From Setaria digitata (taxonomy: Eukaryota > Nematoda > Chromadorea > Rhabditida > Setariidae): a stretch of 64,000 bases of DNA. Shown piece after piece: positions 24,301 to 35,335 of this stretch. The DNA lies in the NCBI GenBank assembly GCA_003640385.1, contig RCAB01000352.1:1-64000 (forward strand), in the 5' to 3' direction. How positions within the stretch are numbered: the stretch's first letter is position 1; each line of letters opens with the position of its first letter. Below the pieces are notes generated by a model, which saw only the letters and a program-made list of their open reading frames with translations, was not told the origin of the DNA and ran no database searches. A program made the position numbers and the translations under genes.

Positions 24301-26731
24301 GTACGTTTAATCAGCATATCAATTTTAATCATAAATTTCCAGTGTTAATACGAAAGTAAGCGAATGGATCGGACTGGAAGATAGTGTAAATCGACTAGAA
24401 ATTCAATCAAAACATATTGTCATTACCGTAATTTATTTGCTATATATCTGGAAAAATTCATGATTATTCCATTTACAAATATTCTGCAAATTATTAGCTC
24501 ATTTGCTGAATTGATTCATTCAACATCGATATGTAATTTTCGGGCTAATTAAATCATTATTATTTTTGAACATGAAATTACTCTTGAAACGAGATTTATG
24601 CAAATTTCAAAAAGTTGCCTGAATATTGGGAATGTGAAGAATGTTGCGGGATATTTTGAAAGAAATATTTATTTTGCCATTCGTTCATTATCCACTTCTG
24701 GTCATAATTCTAAATTCTCTTCTTTTTCTCTTTTTCTTTTCCCTTTTTCTTGTCTTAAAAAAAAAAAAATCACGAAAATTTAATAGAGTTTTTGAAGTTA
24801 GAACCTAAAAATAACTTATACTATATAATAATAACATGAAAAAGATTGTGTTAAAAGGAGTGCTCATAATTCTTTTCAATCATTTTAGTTGAAATTTAAT
24901 TAAAATTTACAACTTATAATACTTCCATACTATATTATAATTTTTGATATAACGGTGGAAGAAAAATTTTTGGTTTTAACAGAACAGAGAATCAAGAGAA
25001 TTTGTATAATTATTTGTAATAAACTTCCGTATAATTAACTGTAATAAAAGTTTACTATAATTAATTATAGTAAAGTTTATCGATTTGTATCATGTCAATC
25101 AGTAAAATGTTATTTGTAACATTGCACTGGCTATTTTAACGTATATTAAAATATTTTTTATTCTGCTCTTTATTAAAATGTGTGTTTTTTTTTTAATCGG
25201 TTTAAACCTTTTCTTGTTTTTGTTTTTAAAAATTTTGCATTATATCGGTCGAAGATTTCTTTTTTTTTTTTTGGCTCACTTGCAATAATTATTTGATAAT
25301 TTTTTACAAAAAAAAAAAACAATATGTTGATTTGTTTGTGATAATTTATCTCTTTCCAGTTCATTCCTCAAATAAATATAAGTCGTTTTAATTTATTTTA
25401 ATTGATTTACAATTTGGGGAAAAATTTGCTCTCTTTATAACAATTAAATGTTCAAATGTTTAAACAAATTCCACTCATTTCTTTTTCTGTTATTTTTTTT
25501 CTTTTTTTTTTTAAATATTATCATTAATGAGTTGAAGTAGCAGAATTTGTCTTTAGTACTGTACATGATTGTTACTGATATTATATCAAGTAATGTAATT
25601 CCTAAAAAAAAAAATCATCAAATTACTATTTTTTCTTTTCAGAAACAATAATAGCTTTTCACTGATCTCTCTGAACTTTAGCAATTAATTATCCTTATTA
25701 ACAAAAAAATGCAACTTTTCATTATTTTACTGAATAAAATATCCCCTACCTTGTGTCACAATCTATCTGTTACTATTGAAATTTCATTTTTATTCGTTTT
25801 CTCTTTCAAAACTATTTTATATTATATAATAATTATGCATTTATTTCATTTTTCTTCATAACGTTTCCCTTTTTTTTTTTTTTTTTCTCACCTAATCAAA
25901 CACTTTATTTTGCAATGAGTAATTAATTTCAAACAAAAAATAATAATAATAATGCAATTTGACAAATTATAAAATAAGTATTCGTGAATTAAAAACAAAT
26001 AATCAGTAAATTTTTGATAACAAATATTGTAAGTTCCAATCGTTCTCCAGTTTATTATTCGCAGATCGTTCGAGCTGAAGATATAAATGAAAATCAAAAA
26101 AAAAAATCAAAACTTCAAATTTATAAACTGCAAAAATAAATTTTCAAATTTCTTGGCGTTTTAGAAAAATTTCACTAATTTTCCTCCGAAAATTAGGTAC
26201 GAAATTTATTGGAACATTTGAATGTTTATTTACTTCTTTTTGTTTGTTTCACTAAAATGACAAATTTAATTTATATTGATTTGAAAAAAAAAAAAAATTT
26301 AATTTTCAAAACGGAATGAAAGTTTGTACACTAAAATTAAAATTGGGGAAATATTGTTAAAATGTATTTTGAAATAACATCAACATCATATGTGTTCAAG
26401 TAGTTCGTTCAAATTGCAGCTTTTCGATAATCATAAATGATGCCAATTGAGATTACAAAATCAAAAAAAAAAAATAATTTTTTTTTTTTCAGTTGTCATC
26501 ATTTAAAGTTTAGTTGTTAATTATCGCATTAAAATTAATTCCTTATTTTATATTATTTCTTTTTTTTTCATTTAAAAAAAAATTAATGGCATATTCACTA
26601 AATATACCAAAAAATTAAATGTTAGTAGTACCACGAGCAAATTCAGTTATTGTTTCGGCGATGAATAATTTTTTTTTTAATTTTTAGATTAGAAAATTTT
26701 TCAAATTTCAACTCCATACTTATTATCTCAT
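24301..26731. other. AT-rich intergenic desert
   Basis: Strongly AT-rich with homopolymer runs; no exon with supporting splice sites or family motif on either strand. It lies downstream of the minus-strand ground-like gene, whose stop codon is at 26732, so its right end probably holds that gene's 3' UTR. Confidence 0.6.
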
Positions 26732-28281
26732 TTAGTGAAATTCCGGTGTCTTAAATGCGTAGCAAATAATATTTTCCTTTTCCTTTTGATGTTGGCAGAA
26801 AATAGATGTGGTAAATGTTGTATATATAAGTTTACCATTGCTACATAAAACATTGAAATGTCCATTAAGTTGACTTTCTAATACATTTTGTATTGAACGT
26901 TGTGATTCAGCAACATTCAATCTAATATTCTAAAAAGAAAATGAAAATTTTCACAAATTATTTCTATTTTTTATTTCTTAAAAACATATATCAAAAATTT
27001 GAAGAAAAAAAAAACAGAAAAAGAAAATTTATATTTATCAATTGAAATTAATCAATCAATCATAATATGAAAAAGGAAAAAAAAACTTACCTCATCCATA
27101 ATTTGTTGTAAAGTTTTACTGTTACACAATGGATTCAGTAGTGATAATTTAATTAGATCATTGAATAAATCAATTTTTCCTGATATTTCACGTTTTTTTC
27201 GTACCATACACGGAATTGAACAAGTGCTACAGCATGTATTTTCAAAAATTGGAATTTTTTTAATTATTGGTACTGTTACTTGTTGCTCAACAAGAACCGG
27301 TTGTTGTATGATAGAAGTCTGAAATTAAATGAAAAAAAAAAAAAAAAAAAAAGAAAAAATGGAAAAGTACCCAGTTTGTGAGTAATGATTTTAATAATAA
27401 ATAAATTTTTTTCCTTTTACTTACTTCCTTATTTTCATAATGAAACATAATTTTAGCTAATTCATACGGAATGAAAAAATTATTGTAATTTTATTTTCCT
27501 TTTCTTTCTTTTTTTTTTTTTTCCTGCCCAAATTTGTTTTACAAATGAAAATTTGGAACAAAAAAAAGCAAAATTTTTTTTGTGGAAAATAGAAAGAAAA
27601 GAAAAATAATAATAAAACTAACAGAGTTTGTCCCCGGTTTTTCTTCGAAAAAAAAAAAACAAATTTTAATATTAAAAAAATATGTTGGCAACAATTTTAT
27701 CACGTGCTAGAATAAGTCCCAGATATGAGATGACAAGGTATCAAAAAGAAAAAAAAAACAAAAAATAAAAGCAAGTAAATGAAAACTTAATTAATTAATT
27801 AATTAATGACTGCGCTGATAGTGGTTTTATTTTTCATCTTAATTTTATTGCATTAATCTTTTAATCAAACAGAATTTGTCCTAAATATAAATAATCTAAA
27901 AAATGTGAATATTAAAAAATGATAAAAAAAACAAAATTCTTTCTTTTCTTTGTTTTTCCTCTCAAAATTTAATTTAAATTTTCATTATTTGAAATAAATC
28001 ACAGGAATTAGAAGAAAGAGTGAAAATTTAATTTATTTATCCATTAATATTAAAATACCTACAATACACGGTGGACACGGTACAACCACTTGACATGGCG
28101 TTGCTACCGGACAGGTTCGTCGTCGACAAATGACCGGTGCCGAACATTGTGCACTTTTAGTGCAGGAAATTCCTGATGTTAAACATGACGGACATCGACA
28201 TGGTGATGCTACTACGGTAGAAAGGTGTACTGTAGCATAGAAGAATACGATAAGAGCAATGCAGCAACATTGTTGAAGCAT
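26732..28281 (-). CDS. Secreted ground-like domain protein (Grl family), first copy
   Basis: Three exons, 28281-28063, 27318-27091 and 26929-26732; 214 residues. Residues 1-26 (MLQQCCCIALIVFFYATVHL...VVAS) form a signal peptide. A Cys/Pro-rich segment follows (PCRCPSC, CPVATPC, VVPCPPC), then a Pro/Val/Ile linker, a CCSTC motif and a KKR basic site. The C-terminal ground-like domain runs from NPLCNSKTLQQIM, through SQRSIQNVLESQLNGHFNVLCS, to ICYAFKTPEF, with the family's C...FNVxCS...C...CYAF cysteine pattern. Ground-like proteins are nematode-specific and related to the hedgehog-like (warthog/groundhog) families; they are secreted, expressed mainly in epidermis and linked to cuticle and moulting. 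The start follows a TTCTAG acceptor by 24 bases. The gene is transcribed divergently from a paralogue at 30701. Confidence 0.92.
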
Positions 28282-30700
28282 TGCAACCAGTATAAGTGAA
28301 GTCTAGAATTTTTAAATGTTAATTAATTTTAAAATTAAATTAATTTAAATCAAAATTCTGAATAAATTTAGAGGAAATTTTTATTTAAATGAATTTTTCA
28401 AAATAAATGTATATTTATTCCGAAGAAATAGAAATGTGAGTGAATAAAAGAATCTGAAAATGACAAAATATCCGTTGACAACGAAAATTACTTCATAAGT
28501 AATGTTGAAATAAAATTTAATTCAATATTTTATCAGTGTTCATCAATTTGGCATAAAACTGATTAGTTTTCTTTTATTTTTTATTTTAGAAATAATTGTT
28601 TCTTTTGAACTATTTGTAATTATTGTGACTAATTAAACGCAGAAAATATTTAAGCTAAACAACTTCGAATATTATTTGTCAATTACTGAATGTTCAACTT
28701 GACAGTGTAATATTACAACTTATACAACAAATGCAAAAGTTTCGGACTGTCTTAATTCGATTTTCATCCTACCACTCCCATAATTAGTTCTAAATTATCA
28801 ACGATAATATAGCAATTAAAGTGTGAATAAAATAAAATGATATATTATATTATTATAATTATGAAGAGATTTTATAATAATATAAAAAATGCCAACATTA
28901 TCAAGTGGCACTAGGCAAATTTATCCATTTCAAATTATCCCCAAATAAATTGTAATTGACCAAAATAGCTTTTTCATATGATAATTAGACTTAGTAATAA
29001 TTATTGGAGAATAAAAAATTAACAAAACTTTTCCATTAGTGCTAGAATACTTTTTGCTAAAAATTTACCATTTTAATAAATGTTAAAAATAATTTGTTAA
29101 TACGACAATTATTATTTTTGTTCGCAACCTTTTTATAGAAGAACAGTTGATTAAACCGGAATGTAAAACAGGAAAATGTTATTTCCTTAATGATTATTTG
29201 AAACAAAAAAGTGAAAAAAAAAAATGATCACATATATGAGAAGTTAAACATTATATGGAAAATGAGTTTCAGTTTCATTGTGAAAAATTTCTTTTTTTTT
29301 TTCTCGAGATGAATTATCATGAAAAAAAAAATTGCTATAGCTGATATTATTTATAAGATATTTTAAAATATAAATCAATAAAAAAAAAAAAAAAAAGATA
29401 TATAATTGATTTGAATAGTTTTGAGTAAAAGTGTCAAAATATTCGAATTTGAAAATTTTCAGTTTGTTTTTTTTTTTTCCTCCACTTTCTTTTTTTTTTT
29501 CCTCTAATTCCTTTCAAAAATGAATTATTGTAAATGGTAAATTAATGCACTTGTTATTATTTATAGAATATTTTAAAATGAAAACGAGAAAAGAAAAATG
29601 TTATATAAAAGGTTGAGCAGGATGAATAAAAAAGTGTACAGTTCCATTTTGGGAAATTTTTTTTTTCTCTTTTCTCATTTCTTTTTTTTTTCTTTTTTTT
29701 TTTTAAATTTCGATCACTTTGTAGAAAAAATTTTTTCTAGAAATGAAAAGAAAAAAAAAGATGTCAGTGTTTAAAAGAATATTTGCGGATGATAAATTTT
29801 AGGCATATATAATTAATTGAGTTTAAAAAGAAAAAAATCTAAAATTCATTAAAGTATGTTTATCATTATTTTTTTTTTTTTTTTTTTTGCAAAATTTTTG
29901 CAATTCAAAAGTTTAAAATTAAATGTTATTAGCAATTTTTTTTTTTTTTTTTGGAACAAAAAATAGCATACGAAAATTGTCATTTAATAATATAAGGATG
30001 TATTTTATGATAATAGCTTTGTTAAAACTAATAAGTTTTTCTAGAAATAATTAGTAAATTTAAATGTTTTAAATTTATTTTTGAAGCAATTATCGAATCC
30101 AATAAAATGATTTTGCACTTGTTTCTTTTACTTTTTTCCTTTTTATTTTAGAAGATTGATTTGTGAAATTAATGCCCCAAAATTAATCAAAAATAAGTGA
30201 ATAAATTATTTCAAAAGAAATAAAGTAGTTAATTAATTAAATTCTAGAAAGTGCCTGTTATCACTTATCAGTAATTCGTCAATAAAAGCAATTCTGCATG
30301 AGAGAGTAGAGTATCATTTGATTCTCCAATACAAATATTGCTTTTGTAAATAATAAAATATATTCATATAGAAAATGATAAAAATTTACAAAACAGGAGT
30401 AAGGAAATAATTTTTTCATAATTCAAAAATTATCAAATTTGGTTCCAATTAAATGATAAGCATTAATTATAATTGATAAATCTAATTTACGACATCTTTA
30501 GTTACCCCTGTTTTTTTTTTTTTAATAACTTATATTTCATTTTAAAATGATAGCATTACTGATTAATGATAAATCGAAATTATCATATTCCACTTTTCTA
30601 TCTTCATTCTCCGTCTTCCGCAACTTTTCTTCTCTTCGCATTAAAATATTTTTCAGTGAAAAAAAAAAAAAAAAAAAAAAAAAAGGAAGCAAAGAAAGAA
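28282..30700. other. Shared upstream region of two divergent ground-like genes
   Basis: 2.4 kb of AT-rich DNA between the start codons of two head-to-head ground-like genes. No coding exon is supported. It must hold both promoters, but I see no clear individual element; long A and T runs dominate, including a run of about 23 A at 30661-30684 just before the plus-strand start. Confidence 0.6.
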
Positions 30701-32837
30701 ATGCTTTATTATCTATTCATCTTAATTACCATTCAATTCCTACAATTTCATTCACTAGAAGCATCTTGCAATTGTCCAGCATGTCCAGCGCCAATATGTC
30801 CATCAGTCAAAGTTTGTCCACCAACAGTTATTTGTCCAACAAAAATTTGCCCACCTGCACCAGCTTGCCCAGTTATCGTACCCAAACCATGTCCTATATG
30901 CATTGTATGTTATTTATTTTTTCTCTAAAATAAAAAAAAAAAAAAAATCATATCTATATTTTTTAATTTTAGAAAATTTACAAAAATAAGTAGTTCAAAA
31001 AAAAAAAAAAAAAAAGATATTTAAAATTTAAAAAATTATTACTGTCATTTTGTTTCCACGCAAAATTATCATAACTAAAATATGCTTGTCCATCTGTCTC
31101 TTGCATTGTATTTTATTTATTCATTATAATTAATTTATTCAATTTTTGTTAAAATAAAACTTTATACTAAAAAAAAAAATCCAAAAAAAAACTCATATAT
31201 ATTTTTAATTTTAGAAAATGCACAAAATCACTTTAAAATTAAGAAGAATAAAATTTAGAATTTTTAAATTATTGCTGCTATTTTTATCATACCGAAACTG
31301 CTCCTGCCATGAATTGTTTGTTATTTATTTATTTATTTATTTATTTTTTAATTCTTAATAAAATAAAAATCTTTGCAAGAAAAGTTATACACATATATAT
31401 ATTTTTTTTAATTTTAAAAAATTTATAAAATTATTTTTTAAAGAAGGGAAAGAAAAATGAAATTTCGAATTTTCTTTTTGCTTAAATTATTGCTGTTATT
31501 TATTTTCATTAATTTTATTTTTTCAAACATCAGTTTTATAAAAAAAAAAACTATTTTTTTTCTTTTTTTTTAATTAAATTTATTTTTATCCAATTAATTT
31601 TTTTTCTTTTCTTTCTAATTTACTGTAATTTGTTTTCAATATTTGAGAAACCAATTATCAAAACGGTACCAATTCCAATTATAAAACCGGTAATCAAAGT
31701 AATTGAAAAGCCAGTACTGATAAATAAATGTTGCAAAAGTTGCGATGAACCATGCAGCGTACGTCTAAAACGTGATTTATCAAGTGCTACAATTGTTCCG
31801 ATAAATTCATTATGCAATAACAAAATTCTCGAAGAAATCATCGCAACGGTTTGAAATTTTTCTTTTTTTTTTTTTTTTTTTCTGCTCTTTCTTAATTATT
31901 ATCAATTATGTTTGTTGTTAATTAATGTATTTTATCAATCTTTTCGTTAATGAACTGGTTATTAATCCATTGTTAAGCATTGTCCTTCATAAGCACCACT
32001 AATTTTACATTAATTAGCATAATTTCAGTTAAATTAAACGAGAGAAATAATCCTCAATTAGCGAAAAAAAATTTTTTTTTTTTTGCTCCAATCAATTTTA
32101 ACTCTTTCTTTCTCCGCTTAATTACTATTATTCATTAGTCATAGTAAATAAGCATTATTAGTTCTGCATTGATAAATACAGTTTCAATTGAATTAATTGG
32201 AAAAAGGAAAAAAGTTTTGAGTTTTCCAAAAAAAAAAAGAAAGAAATTTTTGCTTTATAAAATTATGCTATCTTAAATTTTAGCCAGCATAATTTTATTA
32301 GCATATATATTTTTTTTGTTTTGATTATTAAATTTTATTAATTTCTTTTAATGTTTTTGCTTTAGTTTTCTTTCCTAAATCTTACCAATTCCTCCAATTT
32401 CGCATCCTAATTTCAATTATTAAATTCTATTAGTTCATATAGTTTTGCATTTAATTTTTGTCATTAAATTTTATTAATTCTTTCGATTTCATATTTTAAT
32501 TTTGATCCCTAAATTTTACCAATTCTTCTCATTTTTTATTTCAATTTCAATTATTAAATTTTACCAATTCTCATAGATGATGCGCATTTTTAATTTTGAT
32601 CATTATATTTTAGTAAAATAAAATTCGATTTCGCTGCTAAATTTTTTTCGTTGTTTTTAGACGATGACATCCAATCTGATAGAATCGCAACAAATGATCA
32701 CGAAAAAATTGAAAAAATTTTTTGGCAACTATAATATCTTCTGTACGGATGGTGATTTCAGTTATGCTGTACACACCGATGATTTTTGTCAGGTTACTAA
32801 ATTTGGTGTAACATGTTATGCTTTTAAAAATTTGTAA
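30701..32837 (+). CDS. Secreted ground-like domain protein (Grl family), second copy
   Basis: Three exons, 30701-30904, 31648-31848 and 32661-32837; 193 residues. The start MLYYLFILITIQFLQFHSLE begins a signal peptide ending near EASC. Then come repeated Cys-Pro motifs (CNCPACPAPICP, CPPTVICP, CPPAPACP, PCPIC). Exon 2 carries a Pro/Ile/Lys linker (KPIIKTVPIPIIKP), CCKSCDEPC and a KR basic site. Exon 3 completes the ground-like domain with FFGNYNIFC, FSYAVHTDDFCQ and GVTCYAF. Exon-phase layout (0,0) and domain order match the divergent gene at 26732-28281, so they are paralogues; the ground-like domain here is closer to the family consensus (FSYxxxTxxFC, GVTCYAF). The acceptor of exon 2 (ATTTGAG) is weak, so that boundary may be off by some codons. 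Confidence 0.9.
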
Positions 32838-35076
32838 ATTTTTCAAAAATAAAAAAAGAAATTGTTGGAAAAATTTTAAATCATCAACATTTATTTACAA
32901 TGAAAAAGGAAAAAGAAAAAAAAAAAAAAAAAAACAAGTTTTTCCCTCTCTTTTTTTCTTCCTCAAAAAAATTAATTTTATTTAATAATATATTCAAAAT
33001 TACACTTCAATAACAAATTTTAGGAATTAAAATTGTCTTGTGAAAACTCTTCAAATTTATTTTTTCACTTCCTTTCTTTCATGAATTATTCCGCAAAAAT
33101 GCACTAACAGAAAGCATTTTAACGAAATTTTTTCGTTTTTTTTTTTTTTTTTTTTGAATGAATAAAAATTGTCAAATCTTAAATAAATGAAAATAAAACA
33201 GACATGCTATAGTTTAACATTTTTGCTAAGAAGCGATCTGTTAAATCAGGAATTTTGGATGAGAAAAATTAGGTATGGAAATGTAACGAAAACCGGATGT
33301 GCCGCTCACAAGGAATAACTTATTCAAATTCCACTTAATTAAGCAAATTAATTGTAGCTGAAATTTACATGTTCACCTAAAATTACATCTAACAAATAAA
33401 ATGCATGGAAAAATTTAATTGAAATGAACTCGTGCATATAAAAATTTTTAGAAGAGGCAAGTATTAATGCGATGAAATTGGAGAAATTTTTCTATTTTAA
33501 TTTAAAAAAAAAAAAAAAAGAAAGAAAGAAAGAAATAAACTCCATAAATTAAATTCATAAATTTAACGCAGTAATTACGAGCGAAAAGTTTGCTAAAATC
33601 AATCACTTAAAATTTTTCATTTTTTAAAACTCTTTTTAATCGTTTCGTTTCGTTTTCCTTCTCCTAACTATAAAATTTTCAAACAAATTCTATGACAAAT
33701 TTTTCCCATTTAAGAAATGGAAAAAAAAAGCAAATTTGAACGAACATTTTGATAAAAATTATAAGGAAGTGATAAAAGTTTTTTTTTTTTTTATAAAAAA
33801 GAAGAAAGGATAAAAGAAAAAAACGAACGAAAAAAATTCGCGTACAAAATTTGTTTTCGGAAAGATGAAAAATGAATGCAATTAAATTAGAATTTTAAAA
33901 TAAAATAAATAAAAAAAAAATGAATCGCTTTTTTTTTCAACGAAAATGAAATTTCGAAATCAAAAACGTTGAGATGTTTAGCCGGAAATTACAATTTTTG
34001 GTTTCCTTAAAATGCCAAAATAATTGCTGGTATCAAATTGTGGTATATTTAAAATTTTTTAAAGTAAAATTTTTGTTAATTTGAAAATAAGAGAAAAAAA
34101 AATACATATAATTTTCGAACGCAAATTTCTAACAATTTAATTCATAACTTATTTCACTAATTTTTGTTTTAAATTGAAATTACAAAATCAAACAGTAGAA
34201 TTCACATTTTGAGAACACAAGAAATTTTTTGAATAAAAAAGCAAACTTTATAAATTGTAAAGTAAAATATCGAAGTTTGTTTTCCATGGAAATTTTTCCT
34301 TTTTCTGTTTAAGGAATGATAAACTCAATAAATGATAATATCACGTTGATAAGATCGTAAATTATTATTTATGCTGTTTTAATGATACAAAATGATAGTG
34401 GTACGTCAAGTTTGGAGTGGAATTTAGCTCGGCAAAAACAAGGAGAAAGAAAAAAAAAAATGGGAAAAATAGCAATAACGTTAAAATGTTTCGTAATACG
34501 TAAACTCCTGAAATGACGGAAGAAAAAAGAATTACACGTCAAAAGACGTGGAGAAAAGTAATGCTTAAAAGGATACGGAGAAAAATGTTCACGATGATGT
34601 GAAGAAAAAAAGAAGGAAAAAGTACTAAAAGTTATATGAAATTAGGTAAATTTTGATTAAAAATTTCTTAATTAAACGCAACATTTTAATCAGTAACAAG
34701 TCATTTTCTTGTAGGAGAGAGAGGGAGAGAGAGAGAGAGAGGGGAAGGGAGAGAGAGAAGGAGAGAAAAAAGGTTTTATTATAAAAATTAGTAATAATAT
34801 CTTTTCTCAAATTATATTTAGTTTGAATTAGAAATTAATTTTCTTTTTCGCTCAATAAATAAAAACAACTATTCTTTTCTTTTTTTTTTTTAACATAAAT
34901 AAATGGGAGTTTTTTTTTTGTTTATAAAAAGTAAAGTTCAACTTTTCGTCCACAACTGACAAATATATATATATTTAAAACGTCAATTTGATATGTACAT
35001 ATGATTATCAATTATCATTATCATCATTTATGCTGCAGCATAATTCTTAGAATATAAACATATAAATGCATAAAAA
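32838..35076. other. AT-rich intergenic with GA repeat
   Basis: Between the convergent ground-like gene and the Kunitz/lustrin gene, so it mostly holds two 3' ends. There is no coding exon I can support. A GA-rich microsatellite lies at about 34716-34767. Confidence 0.6.
34716..34767. repeat. GA-rich microsatellite
   Basis: Interrupted (GA)n tract visible in the sequence. On the minus strand it gives a spurious Leu/Ser-repeat open frame. Confidence 0.85.
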
Positions 35077-35303
35077 TTAAGTTTGCATGTCCATATGATT
35101 ATCAGCTGTTGTTATCACTTCTGCAATGGTATCATTTGTTGATCGTAGCGCATTTGTCGTTTGAATTCCCGTTAATGTGGAATTAAGCCAAGAAATGATA
35201 CTGTTGCTCATAGCACTGTCTAGGCTATCATAAAGCTCCAAATTGTGTCGCTAAAAAAGTAAGCTAATACTTAGAAAAAAAAATTAATAATTAATGTTAT
35301 CAG

Positions 35304-35335
<32 letters not shown>

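Noticed and set aside
24598..24783. 61-codon plus-strand open frame in the AT desert
   Set aside because: Ends in F/S/L and K runs from homopolymers; no splice or family evidence.
30547..30933. 128-codon plus-strand open frame overlapping the ground-like exon
   Set aside because: Different frame through a poly-A run; the signal peptide and Cys-Pro motifs are in the frame starting at 30701.
34625..34810. Minus-strand open frame with LSLSLPLSLSLS
   Set aside because: Product of the GA microsatellite at 34716-34767.
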